Shown here: piece after piece, positions 1 through 9,969 of the stretch
Numbering within the stretch: position 1 is the stretch's first letter
How the letters are laid out: each line of letters starts with the position of its first letter
From: Byssochlamys sp. IMV 00236
Lineage: Eukaryota; Ascomycota; Eurotiomycetes; Eurotiales; Thermoascaceae
DNA length: 43,486 bases
Direction of reading: 5' to 3'
NCBI GenBank assembly: GCA_001931875.2
Contig: MSJH02000572.1
Span: 1 to 43,486, forward strand
Notes under the pieces: generated by a model
Databases searched by the model: none
What the model was told of the DNA's origin: nothing
What the model saw: the letters and a program-made list of their open reading frames with translations, nothing else
Program-made: the position numbers and the translations under genes

Positions 1-488
1 TTTTTTTTCCTTATTACGTCTACTCAACCAAAACAACGCTCGCTTCTATGTTCGGTCGCAAGTCAATTCACGGTATCCGGAAGGCGCACCACGCACTTTG
101 CCTCACATTGTAACCTAGCGCTTCCTTGTTGGTGATTCAAGGGGAAGCAGGATACTGGAGTTTGCCACGGAAGGGATGCCATGGATCTCCTAGTGATTAA
201 AAAGCACGCTCTGTATTCCTGTGGGGATCGTGCCCTCTAAGTGTGACTACTTGAAAAAATGCTTATGCTGTCGCTAGGCGGTATCGAACCAAAAGCTATT
301 TTGGGTAGTTTAATGCGTGCTGAAGCGCGAGTCGCGCTGCGGTTGTTTAGGGGTAAGGCTTAGGGAGACGGGATGACCTTTTCTTTCTAGACTGGTTTGA
401 TCAGTTGTCTGGCCTGGATCACAGACGCTGTGAAACTGGCTCCCTTTGTAGATCAAATGAATTTAAACGAAAAATGAAACGAAAATAA
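1..488. other. Left flank of the TIR element, possible non-LTR retroelement tail
   Basis: No supportable gene. It starts with eight T and has no long open frame. The last ~40 bases before the TA target site are A-rich with short irregular AAAC/AAAA units, as in the 3' end of a LINE-type retroelement into which the TIR element then inserted. That identity is inference; no reverse-transcriptase coding is visible. Confidence 0.25.
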
Positions 489-490
489 TA

Positions 491-612
491 CAGTCCATCC
501 GGAGTTGAGTGTGCCTCCGAAAAAATCAAGTGTGCCAAAATAAAAATCAAGTATCGTCATGTTTTAATTGGAGTGTTCCTTCAAGTGAGCCTTTCCAAAT
601 TAAGAGTGTCGT
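491..612 (+). repeat. Left terminal inverted repeat
   Basis: 122 bp, matching the reverse complement of 4282-4403 with six differences and no gap. All six differences are transitions. It contains a motif close to AGTGTGCC starting at 508, 529, 550, 572, 584 and 605, mostly 21-22 bp apart. The apparent ORF here is only a translation of the repeat; the same peptide appears at the right end. Confidence 0.9.
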
Positions 613-1025
613 TCCGCTTGATGAAAAGTACGCCTGGTTACTACCAGTGACATTGTCGGTAACTCAGATTTTTTTTTCTTATTTGGCTGGAGTAGACCAC
701 CAAAAATAAAAAATAAGAGAGGGGGACACCAAGAAAGACACTTGGTAGTGTGGTGCTCCACTAAAACCACCGGACTTCAGCTTGGGAAGATACCCTGCCA
801 TACCACTATCGGCTTCGGCTCTAGAATACAGAAATGATGGTCCATAAATGTGTAGTACCAACTTTAAAATGATGGGTCCATCAAATGATTGTGTCTCATT
901 TATAAATTAGTACCAATTATAAAAAAGAGAACTTCTTAACAATCATAATATATATTTTTAGTTGGTTCTAGTGATTTTCGTCTTATAACATTCACCAAAT
1001 TTGCACTTTTACCTTCTTCTGAAGC

Positions 1026-1640
1026 ATGCCAGAATCTAAATTTCTTTACGTGCAGACGGACGGGACAGTCATTAATGAAGAAAGTGATAATATCAACAGC
1101 TTGGAGGACCCTGATGATGAACCCATGTTGGAAGTAGAGACTTTAACAAACTTCACCAAGTATTCCACCGCCATCCACCCATCAACGGACATGGTCGTCG
1201 ACGAGGCACCTGACGTATCTTCAAGCTCGGATAAAATCAACAATGATCCGCCTGCGTCAAAAAATCCAAACAAAGGAAATCGCTACTCGTATGATGTTAA
1301 GAAACTTGTCGTTGATTACCACATCGAAAAACTTTGCACAGCAGCTGAGGCTGGAAGGATTCACAACTTTCCTGAAAAATCGGCACAACGTTGGATCAGA
1401 AACTTCAAGAAAACCGGGCAGATTGAACCGAATGATGTGGTACACGGCCCCCCTCCAATCCTTGGCGAGGAACATAAAACATTTGTCATAAACTTTATAG
1501 ACGACGCACCAACCAAGCGTGTTGACGATGTGTTGAATGCCTTAGTAACGCATTTCGAAGACTTATCAATCTAGAGAACAGCAGTACACGATTTCATGAC
1601 CAATGTCAATCAAATCCTTCTGATTCGAGTGTTGGCATTT
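1026..1640 (+). pseudogene. Tc1/IS630-type transposase, N-terminal remnant
   Basis: The frame is open from an ATG at 1026 to a TAG at 1572-1574 (182 codons), and recognisable sequence continues in frame as RTAVHDFMTNV to about 1640. Residues 1-85 are acidic and low in complexity. Residues ~88-140 form a helix-turn-helix of the transposase DNA-binding type (AAEAGRIHNFPEKSAQRWI), and a second helical unit follows. The frame then ends and the DDE catalytic half is absent; the DNA that should encode it carries the antisense gene 1566-3110. It lies inside TIRs with a TA duplication, which supports the family call. Expected product, if any, is a DNA-binding fragment without catalysis. Confidence 0.65.
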
Positions 1641-2252
1641 TAAAAGTAGGTCGATTTTGCGGGGATATGTAGGGGCCATGTCGTGCGTATTAAACATAGC
1701 CTTGTTGAAGGCAATGGTAGTTTTTGTTGCATTGCATCCGGTTTCACCGCTAAAGTACGCATAAAAAGAAACAAGTCAATGTTAAATAAAATTACACGTA
1801 ACGTATAGACCTTACTCAACAAGTTTGATATCTGTGTACTTGAACATGTGATCAAACAAGGTAGCCAATCGACGATAATATGTGGCTTCCGATCCACTGT
1901 CATCCTTCTACAGGTCAAGACTGTCAATGCTATCGGAAGAACAATGAGTACGATAGAGATTGCTATTTTTATATTCTTACATGTGCTCCACACAGCAGAT
2001 ACAAGCATACATGTCCGACGTTTTATGCTGTAAATACTTCAATTTTTGTTCGCAAACAAGCTCCAAGATGGCATCCACGTCGTCTTCCTTGGCCTCGACT
2101 TGGCTGGTAAAATCTGAAATTGTAGGATCCAATTCAAATGGTATTGGGAGAGCTTGTTCAAAGGATTGCAGGACGTCAGGTTCGAGATACTTGGCCATGA
2201 GGTTCTTGAAGGTAGGGTTGGAAATGTTTACAACTCTCGACAGTAGCAATCT

Positions 2253-2287
<35 letters not shown>

Positions 2288-3110
2288 CAAAATATAAAGG
2301 TCAGGACAGACGCTATATACCTGGCAACTATCTTTTTTACCATACTTTAAGCACATCATGTCGTCATCGGTCATGGTATCAAGAAGAAGGTGTTGGGCAG
2401 CTAAGTACATCGAGCAGCTTTTCACAGATCCATCATTTGTCATGGAAATCAAGACCTGTTTTTCCACAGCGTCGAATGTGCGGCCGGATATCTATTATAA
2501 AATAACAACATTGACTGAAATGATCCTCGCGCATGCTTTACATGTTCCCTTTACCTTTTTATAAGCCAAGAAGTGCAATCGCCCTTCCAAATCCAAATCT
2601 TCCCATTCAGGACGGGGTGATATCGCATCTTCTTGCTGCTGCTCGTCTTGCGGCTGGCCATCTTGTTGAAGTGACTTGTCATTGGTATCAAACACGTTCT
2701 TCAGCATTGTGGACGAAGAGGGTGCGGCAGCGATGAGTGCGTCAATGGCCTCGGTCTGGTACGTCGTCTTGGCTTGATCCTAAAACTCCAAAATGAAAAT
2801 CTACATTTGCCAAATGCAGCATTGATTGCTTACCAACTTTCTTGCCATCGTCAAAATTGACTCCCACATGACTTTGTCATATGTTCGCCTAAAATAAAAA
2901 ATACTCAGCCTTCATTGCAATGCAAAATTAAAGCAACTTACCGTGGTGCAGTCGTCATTTTCTTGCCATGCTCACGTACATTGCGTGCAAAGCAGCGCTT
3001 CCAGTACGAGTGCAGCTCAATAGCATTCTTGTGCGTGAGACTTATGGACCATTCAGCAATTTTGGCCTTGTGTTCGTTGGTAAAAGCTAAGAAATTTAGG
3101 GAATCATGGT
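1566..3110 (-). pseudogene. Degraded multi-exon gene of a mucoralean multi-copy family, PD-(D/E)XK-like
   Basis: Minus-strand coding blocks can be joined by GT-AG introns: about 3110-2942, 2888-2834, 2779-2555, 2491-2321, a block 2252-~1980, 1907-1816 and 1749-1566. Conserved-looking stretches are RTYDKVMWESILTMARKL, SGSEATYYRRLATLFD, then DGETGCNATK formed across the 1816/1749 junction, and RKIDLLL near the end. From memory, this order (GET..ATK, then GRKIDLLL, then an E-x-K) recurs in a repeated family of Mucorales with a nuclease-like fold; the E-x-K is missing here. No in-frame start was found, and the joins around 2321/2252 and 1980/1907 do not keep phase with consensus splice sites. One intron has a 34-nt T run. 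Function unknown; probably decayed. Confidence 0.5.
2254..2287. repeat. Poly(T) tract of 34
   Basis: Uninterrupted T run inside the TIR element. On the minus strand it is poly(A) within a probable intron of the passenger gene. Confidence 0.9.
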
Positions 3111-3242
3111 CCTAGACATATGCGCTCAGTTCTAACAAATATTATTAGTGAAATCCACGTTTACGCCAAAATAAATTGCCCTTTGGATGCTGTTCCATGT
3201 GGAATACGGAAGAAGATATGAAGAAAAAGGAATGGTTTTGCG

Positions 3243-3244
<2 letters not shown>

Positions 3245-3280
<36 letters not shown>
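3245..3280. repeat. Poly(A) tract of 36
   Basis: Uninterrupted A run inside the TIR element, upstream of the minus-strand passenger gene. The lysine or phenylalanine runs in overlapping frames are artefacts of it. Confidence 0.9.
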
Positions 3281-3281
<1 letters not shown>

Positions 3282-3395
3282 AAGAGTTTTTTTGCACATG
3301 GTATTTGGCTGTGGTTTTCTCCCTCTCCCGAATAATAAATATCCCGTTGTTTATTTCTTTTTTTTCTTTGCTGTTGTAACATCTTGCACATACTT

Positions 3396-3669
3396 GACAA
3401 GGGCATCTGTTGAACACTATGTCTGCGCTTCAGAAGTGCCCAAGTGAGATGATGTCGATTGCAACACTACGTCTGCGGCAGGGTACATCATTGGAAGCGC
3501 ATGTCTTGGCAAGATGGTTTGATGGCTTGTGTATTTTGTTTCCTAATGACAAGGGCCTCTGTTGAACACTACGTCTGCGCTTCAGAAGTGCCCAAGTGAG
3601 GTGTTTTCGACTGCAACACTACGCCTGCGGCAGGAGGCATCACTGAAAGCGCATGTCTTGGGAAATATT
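3396..3669 (+). repeat. Tandem duplication, 152-bp period
   Basis: Two copies of a ~122-bp unit begin at 3396 and 3548. Both start GACAAGGGC, share the core TGAACACTA..TCTGCGCTTCAGAAG, and end near GCGCATGTCTTGG, with scattered substitutions. It lies inside the TIR element, outside recognisable coding sequence. Confidence 0.8.
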
Positions 3670-4281
3670 TTGGGAATGAACTCTCACGTTTTGTGCTATT
3701 TTTTTGTCCTAGTAGGTCTGGCATCTTCTGCTGGAAACATACATCTGGTCTGATTTGTGATTTATGGACATTCTCTTTGGCTTATCTCGCTCAAATTCAT
3801 ACAAACAAATGGCACGTTGGCCCTGATATCCATGTAAGTACTTCCCACCTTTTCCATTTAATCCTTGCCATCGGCTCCGTAATCCAAGCTTATGAGTTAC
3901 TCTTTGAATATAAAATAAAATCAAGGCTTCATTGTTTGCCGCAAACATGTTTGAAAAGTTACTATTTTCAAACTTGCCACTTGCATTTATCACTCTGTGA
4001 TATCTATGAAATAGTAAACTAACGAGAATGAATATTAAATCATTGGGAAAAAAGAAGCTTTTATTTCAAGTGTTGGTGCAATGAATATGATAATACCAAT
4101 GAATGTAACAACTGACTGTGTGCGACAAATAACTCAACATTTTTTTTTATTAACATATACAATGTCAAACGAAAAATGCAATACTTCTTCAGCTATAAAC
4201 TTCCCATCCGTCTGGGCGTGTTTCAGAAGGAAAAATATAGAAAGCAAAACGCACTGGAAGACACACTTTTCGCTAAGAAAG

Positions 4282-4403
4282 ACGACACTCTTAATTTGGA
4301 AAGGCTCACTTGAAGGAACACTCCAATTAAAACATGGCGACACTTGATTTTCACTTTGGCGCATTTGATTTTTTCGGAGGCACACTCAACTCCGGATGGA
4401 CTG
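4282..4403 (-). repeat. Right terminal inverted repeat
   Basis: Reverse complement of the left repeat at 491-612, ending GGATGGACTG followed by the TA duplication. The periodic AGTG-type motifs are kept, with small changes in copies two and three. Similarity to the left end drops sharply inside 4282. Confidence 0.9.
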
Positions 4404-4412
4404 TAAAGCTTA

Positions 4413-4744
4413 CTAGACCAAAGTTCTGATATCATCAGGCTTCGTGGAAAATGCGGTGTAATCAGCGCTCACAAGGCATACTTTTTTAATATTCACTGAG
4501 AATTTTGATAATAAAGCTATATCAATGAAGAAGAAACATACTCCAATTCAACAAGTGATCTTTCTCTCAAACATTCAATCATATTTTGAAGATTAACCTT
4601 TAACGCATCATTCGAGAGTTCATATGGGCTTTTTAATTGGTAATATTGTGCGCTAAAAAGGACGTACACTACGCGCACGAGGAAATCCACGAAAGGGTTA
4701 ATGTTACAAGCGCTACCTGCGAGGTCGTCAACAAACCTTGTCAA
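4413..4744 (-). pseudogene. Coding remnant of an unrecognised repeated ORF
   Basis: A minus-strand frame reads from 4744 to about 4540 (VDFLVRVVYVLFSAQYY, then NMIECLRERSLVELE). After a one-base shift near 4540 it continues (KKVCLVSADYTAFSTKP) to a TAG at 4413-4415. The codons look like real protein, but a frameshift and no clear start mark it as broken. A piece of the same coding sequence recurs inverted at 5043-5085. The TIR element ends only 9 bp from its stop. I do not recognise the family. Confidence 0.35.
4666..4708 (-). repeat. Inverted-repeat partner of 5043-5085
   Basis: The reverse complement of 4666-4687 is identical over 22 nt to 5064-5085, and similarity continues for about 20 nt. 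Both copies encode a DFLVRVV peptide in opposite orientations, so they are duplicated pieces of one coding sequence rather than a regulatory hairpin. Confidence 0.7.
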
Positions 4745-5042
4745 TGTACAGCGTCACGATAAGCTTGTTCAAGAACAGATATCTTTCCATGTTCCTCGAT
4801 GTAGAATATGACTTTTATAAAGTTTCAAGAAGAAAAAAGAGATAAAATGTGGCTATTGCTGTATTTATTCTAGTTTTATATTGTCAGTCTTTCAACAGAG
4901 AACCAAGGTCATCCAAGAGTAATTACGATATATTCGCATTTCACATCAATGATATCCCACCGGACAGCCTTAGGTTAGGTAGGCACTTTGGGCAGTATAT
5001 AGTTGCAAAGTGATGCCACATATAGTCCCCCAAGGAAGCACC

Positions 5043-5085
5043 TGTAACATTAGCCTGCTCGTAGATTTCCTCGTGCGCGTAGTGT
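5043..5085 (+). repeat. Inverted-repeat partner of 4666-4708
   Basis: Plus-strand fragment translating to a peptide close to the one encoded on the minus strand at 4666-4708. No open frame continues on either side, so it is an isolated relic. Confidence 0.65.
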
Positions 5086-5089
5086 TCAT

Positions 5090-5945
5090 CTAGTCAATAG
5101 ATCGCCGTAGAATATACAAACTGCTTGCGAATGTGTGATCAGTATCTCTGGGTTTGAGAATATTCAAGTGGACAGGAGGTGAACGCGAGCTTAAAAAAAA
5201 AAAAAAAACATCGGCTCTGTCATTTTGTCGAGTTTTTATTCTTGTTGTTATTGTGGTCTTGCTTTAACCGAGGATTAAGCAAGTACAGCCTGTTTTTGCA
5301 GGTTAACGTTTTGGTTAACTTTTTGTCGGCTAATCAAGGCTAATCAAGGCTAACAAGACTGTCAGCACATGGACTCTTTGTTTCGACATTTATTCCAGCA
5401 TTTGTAAGAATGAGAAACAAAACCTCTGAAGTGACTTTTTTCTATACTCTTGCAGGTTTCCATAATTCTTTTTAAGTGTCTTCTAAAAATACGAAATTGA
5501 CTTTGATTTGCTCGTAACTTCAATTTTGATTGGCGAGAGACATCGACTTTGATTGGCTGCGATATTATTTCTTGGAAACACTGTATCCCTCATATTTGAT
5601 GGATTAAGCTTTTTAGCAAACTAAACACTTCACTTGACATGTCATCAAGCGTATTTTAAAGGTCAATATAAAGGAAAGAAAAGTAACCATGCTCAGCTTC
5701 AAGGATGAAAAAAAAAAGATAATCATATACTCCTCCCTTTTTTCTCTTTCTCTTTCTCTCTGTCTCTCCTTTCAAGCATCTTCTCCCTACCCCGCTTTTT
5801 CTTTTCTTTTTTCCTCTTTTTCTCTCTCTTTTTTTTTTCTTTTTTCTTTGTCTTTTTATATTCTGTATTCCATTTTAATAAAACATCAGCTCCTTTTACA
5901 TTTATATTTTTTTTCTTTTCTTTCTCTTCTTTTTATGTTATAAAA
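5090..5945. promoter_or_regulatory. Intergenic region and CT-rich leader upstream of the UPF0658 gene
   Basis: Includes a 15-A run near 5194, short repeats of GGCTAATCAA near 5331-5350, and a long pyrimidine-rich block (about 5730-5935, mostly CTTT/TCTC on the coding strand) ending just before the ATG at 5946. The frame at 5689-5943 is a low-complexity shadow of that block. Confidence 0.4.
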
Positions 5946-7436
5946 ATGTGGTCTGTTTCACGAATCGTAAATAACCATAACACCATGGAAACAAATGACC
6001 CTTGACTGACCATGTTCAAACTAATAGTTTGGGGATTCAAAATGGATAAAGGCGATATTGATTACGATCATTTTACAAGCAGTATTGGCCATAATTTTTG
6101 AATCAATCATATTAGGAAGTCATGCTACTGAAATCAATATCATCAATCAAGAAAGATTAAACCAACAAGCATTTGGACAAACCCTTAGAATAGCTTATGC
6201 CAACGCACGATCATTACTAGTCTATTTTGCTCTATTCATTATCGCTCAACTATTCACAGTTATTTTAGTGATAGACGCTGTAATAAGACAAATATACACA
6301 CAATAAGAAATTAAATAATTAATTTGTTTGCAGGTCCTTCAGAAAAATACAATAGAGCTAATCGCGCTGGTCGCATTCGAATTGGGTCTCAGTGCATATG
6401 CCATCATTCAGTTCCATCAGGCTTCTACTTTATTTTCCAACAAGGACGACCCAACAGTATCACTCATCTTGGCCTTTTTGGGTGACGATTACAATGCTTC
6501 GAAATGGGCAGAGATTACACAGATATGCATCATGCTTATCTTTACTATACTTTTCATCTTTTTAGCATATAAACTCTACTTGGAGTTTGGTTGGCAAATT
6601 TACAAAAAGATTGGCGCAGATTTAGCTATGCGAGGTTGAACTCTAGAAAAAGCAGTAGTGTGATTGAATATTGACCTTGATTTTATAGATCGCTACAAGA
6701 TGTATCAGATATTCATGATGCTCCTCAAATTTGACTTTTTCTTCTTTTTGGCATTTTCAATTCAATACCTCGTATTACTCATCGTCACTTGGTTACCAGA
6801 AGCAGATACCCCAGAATCTAAAGCATTAATTGTTAGAGAATTGATCGAACATATCGTACTCAGTTGCCTTGTTTCCATTGCCATGTTGGCATTAGCTTAT
6901 TGGGGTGTAAGTTAAGTAATAGATGTGATGTACATTTATTAAACTGTATCATAGTTACGTAGAGAATGCAAAATACACATGTACTTGTTTACGGCCCTAT
7001 CTATGGCAAGTATGGGGTACTTTATTTACATGCTAGTCACCATATCCAAGAATCCTGATCGATTTGTTGGCTCAAAGGCTTTCTTGACTTTCTTTTGTAA
7101 GTTTTTTTTTTTTCCCTTGATTGAAATAGTTTGAACTAAATATATATGATAGTATGCGTTGATATGGTGCTAATTTTGGTAAGTTTAATATAAATAGATC
7201 TTTTAACCTCCCCTTTTCCTCACACCCTTAATTAGGTTTCTGTACCCGTTGCTCTCATCTGTCTCAAGAACTTTAATCATGGCTTGATTAATCACAGTAA
7301 GTATAAAGTAAAAGAAAGATGAAATAGATACTAAATCATGTTAGTATCCCATGTCTCTTCTCATTCAATGCACTCTATCAATAACAAGACAGGTACTAAA
7401 GATACTACTAGTCCTGAAAGATGGTCTATTGAATAA
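5946..7436 (+). CDS. UPF0658 family multi-pass Golgi membrane protein
   Basis: Eight exons: 5946-5966, 6028-6279, 6334-6634, 6689-6906, 6955-7096, 7153-7178, 7236-7296 and 7345-7436. All joins use GT-AG and keep phase, giving 370 residues. The protein has about eight hydrophobic segments, the first at residues ~16-38. The block [19 protein letters not shown], formed across the second intron, and the C-terminal SPERWSIE resemble the fungal UPF0658 proteins (S. pombe C1952.10c and C23H3.04), annotated as Golgi membrane proteins of unknown activity. The short first exon (MWSVSRI) is chosen because the frame upstream of 6028 is closed and a good donor follows. A long CT-rich leader precedes it. 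Its stop is 76 bp from that of the convergent Rax1-like gene. Confidence 0.8.
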
Positions 7437-7511
7437 AGACAGAAAAGGAGAGAGATTATTACTATTATTATTATTGTACATATATAATGTATGTCTAGAT
7501 TATTATTATTA

Positions 7512-8650
7512 TTAAAGCCTGTGTCCAGCAACAGCACAGAAAATAGTCATAAAAATAAAGGTGATAAGTATAATAATGAATAAAACCACGAGTGATCGTA
7601 ATCTGAGGACTTGTCTGACACGAGGTTGAGCGATGGCATTAAATTTGAATGGCACTGTCTCACTAGACTAAAGATTTTAGTGTGTGTGTTTATGTATGAT
7701 TTCTCGCTATTTTTTTTTTTTTTTTTTTCGTCGTACCTAATGTTGAAACATAAAACCCATATAGGATCGATACCGATAACAGAAGTAACAATCGAAAATA
7801 CGCCTAATCCTATCGGTAAAATACCCTACAGAACAAAAAGTAAGTCTCCCCATCAAAACATACAGATATTTTACTTTACCCATAATCGCTGTTGCCATGG
7901 AGACACATCTAAAAAGATCAAGGAGAGTTCAAGCGAAAATCCAATGAATAAAAGAAATAAACCAAATGCTAAACGACCCACTTGCTGAAAAAGTGTAAGG
8001 TTCATAAACACTTTGTACTTTATAAACTGGGGGAAAGTTGTTTCTAGCTGCTGATAGACAAACTGCTTGGCCTGTAAAAAGATAGCGGGATCCTCAGGAC
8101 CTAGCCGCTTATGGTGCAAATAATCGTCATCAGAGAAATGATGCGTGATAGCCTGCCTGATCTCTGATGGAAGCTGGGTTATTTCCTTCTCGGCGTTAGG
8201 TACAATGTATCTTAGGTAAATCCGTTCAATGACCTCCGCCATCTCCTCCTGTGTCGGCCTCTTGTTGCTCTGTGTCGATGTGGCCGAATGAACGGTCGTT
8301 GCGATTGACGAACGCGGTTGGATGAGTAACATGCGTGTGAGAAGATCAGGAAAGTTGGAGGAGGTGGAAGTTCTGCCGTCGGATAGTGTCAGATCCGAAG
8401 GATGAGGTTTATTCAGACAAGGTAGTTGCTTGGCCTGGTGTCGGATGTATCTTTTATACAAATGTGCCGCCTGTGCTACATCGAGCCAAAAATCCAGCAA
8501 GGTGTCCATATCTAGGCGGTCTCGTAGGACGATATAGTAATTATATAGGCAGACAGGCGGTAGACTTCTTCTGTGTAGTACGTCATTGAGTGAGGGTAGT
8601 CCTGATGGTTCGTTCGATTGAATAGTTTCATGGCTTTTGAAAGTATCCAT
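7512..8650 (-). CDS. RAX1: RGS-domain membrane protein, Rax1-like
   Basis: Three exons: 8650-7880, 7825-7737 and 7662-7512, 336 residues. The N-terminal ~190 residues look like a divergent RGS domain (LCNYY-type start region, FWLDVAQAAHLYKRY, and a C-terminal helix with IFLQAKQFVYQQL). Three membrane segments follow, the second and third only after splicing (GILPIGLGVFSIV and VVLFIIILITFIF). The RGS plus C-terminal membrane layout is that of yeast Rax1, involved in bud-site selection at the cell cortex, and related fungal proteins. The exon 2-3 join restores SETVPFKFNAIAQPRVRQ, a conserved linker in this group. The second intron contains an A-rich tract. The start at 8650 is the first ATG; the upstream frame is purine-rich leader. 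Moderate certainty on Rax1 rather than a paralogue. Confidence 0.7.
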
Positions 8651-9441
8651 GGACAAAAAGAAGAGAAGAGAAAGAAGAAGGAAAGGAGAAAAAGGGGGAA
8701 CAATAATAAAGTATAAAGCAATTTAATGCTTCTTCCTTTTTTCTACATATGCGTTATAGGAGTTTTAGAAGGAGAAAGAGAGAAAAGATAACAACAGCAA
8801 AAAAAAAAGAGAGAGAGACAGAGAGACAGACAGTAGACAGACCGCTTCACCCCCTAGCTTCTTTCTTTCTGCAGGGACATAATACTCAGTATGAGTGACT
8901 GAGCTCCATGGTTGCATTCTTATCTACTCTCTGTCATTCCAAAGAATAGTAAGAATAGTAATGTATTGATATTTCTACACACATACAAAAAAAGGGAAAC
9001 TTTAGCTGTTGATTTGCTAAACTGTATTGTGATCATTTGTATAAATGCAAAAGTAACAGAAAAGTATGCAAGATTACATTACAGAAAGAAAAAAAAGAAA
9101 GAGTCTGGACTTGACAAACTCTAATGCTTTATCACATCAAAAGTCATATAGTCGCATGTATGAACAAGAGTTCCCCCTTTTTACACTCAAAGTATGAAAA
9201 AGTATCAATCAATGTCAAGTATTCACAAAGTTCAAAAACTTGTTCATATAAAGTATTGATGCAGTAAAGGGAGGGTACTACATATTGATCAAATACTCAT
9301 AATGCCTTGTATATCCTAATAACCACCACTGAAAAAAAGAACATTCATTCTAGCTCATTGTATATAGATACGTTTATAATAGTAAACTCGGGTCTCTTTT
9401 TTTTTTTTATAAGTTAATAGTAATCATTGCAAAAATAAATA
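8651..9441. other. Intergenic, promoter side of the Rax1-like gene
   Basis: About 790 bp without a supportable gene. Next to the Rax1-like ATG there is a purine-rich block (about 8652-8830), which is the CT-rich leader read on the minus strand. The rest is AT-rich with homopolymers; the frame at 8912-9124 is not convincing. Confidence 0.4.
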
Positions 9442-9823
9442 TCAAACGCAGTAGACTCCTTTGAGGTGAACACGTGAAATTCTTTTAATGGTCTGAACCT
9501 TTGCTTCCTTCTTTCCACGCTTATCTTTTGAACCCTTTTTATATCGCTTTTTGGTTTTAAAGTTAATAAGCTTAGTTGTGCTTGGATATGTTGTAAATTT
9601 GCTTATTCAAACACACATACACACACATAATATAGAAAAAAGAAAGAAGAGGACAGGATTTAGTTTCATCTAAATAAAGCTCAAAGTGTATACCATTCAT
9701 TTCTATTGTCATGTGAGCTCTTTTCACTTCTGGTAATTGCCACTGGAATCTAGAAGATGTGGGTCCACAATAAGAAGAACAATGACATTGAACCATATTT
9801 CCAAATGTTGCTTCTTGAGTCAT
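9442..9823 (-). CDS. Small protein with basic C-terminus, unrecognised
   Basis: Two coding blocks on the minus strand. The first starts at the ATG at 9823 and reads through FQWQLPEVKRAHMTIEMNG and a strand-like FELYLDETK. The second, ending with TGA at 9442-9444, is strongly basic (KTKKRYKKGSKDKRGKK, then IKRISRVHLKGVYCV) with well-behaved codons. The intron between them is uncertain: a good GTATGT donor gives only a 40-nt intron ending at CCAAG, while other donors break the frame. The N-terminal part has a Cys/His cluster (CHCSSYC) of unclear meaning. I do not recognise the family; the basic tail suggests nucleic-acid or ribosome contact, which is inference only. Confidence 0.45.
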
Positions 9824-9969
9824 TTTTTTTTTAAAAAAAAAAAAAAAAAGAAAGAGAAAGGGGCCTTTTTTATGCGCAGTTATTTCTTTTATTCAACTCA
9901 GCATTGACAGGGCCACTTTTCTGTAGATTTTTTTTTTTCTTCTTCTTTTCTATCATATATAAATTCGAA

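Larger units (their letters stand above)
491..4403 (+). mobile_element. Tc1/mariner-like TIR element, non-autonomous, with passenger gene
   Basis: The two ends are 122-bp inverted repeats (491-612 and 4282-4403) that begin CAGTCC, and each end is directly flanked by the dinucleotide TA (489-490 and 4404-4405). CAGT ends with a TA duplication are the hallmark of the Tc1/mariner/IS630 superfamily. At 3913 bp it is much longer than a typical Tc1 element (about 1.3-2.5 kb). Inside are a transposase N-terminal remnant on the plus strand (1026-1640) and a degraded multi-exon gene on the minus strand (1566-3110), two 34-36 nt homopolymers, and a tandem duplication. No catalytic DDE domain was found, so it looks unable to move unless helped in trans. 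TIR identity of about 95 percent implies fairly recent movement. Confidence 0.85.

Noticed and set aside
275..300. Match to the RNA polymerase III B box (GGTTCGATACC) on the minus strand, suggesting a tRNA or SINE
   Set aside because: No acceptor stem, cloverleaf or convincing A box could be drawn around it.
509..709. ORF of 66 codons in the left TIR
   Set aside because: The same peptide is encoded by the right TIR; it is a by-product of the inverted repeat and has no ATG.
1640..2008. Search for the DDE catalytic domain of the transposase on the plus strand
   Set aside because: The plus frames are full of stops, while the minus strand gives the better conserved DGETGCNATK and RKIDLLL blocks, so this DNA is assigned to the passenger gene.
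5689..5943. 84-codon Ser/Phe/Leu-rich ORF
   Set aside because: It translates the CT-rich leader of the next gene and is pure low complexity.
8912..9124. 70-codon ORF in the Rax1-like promoter region
   Set aside because: Lysine-rich, AT-driven composition, no leader and no recognisable motif.
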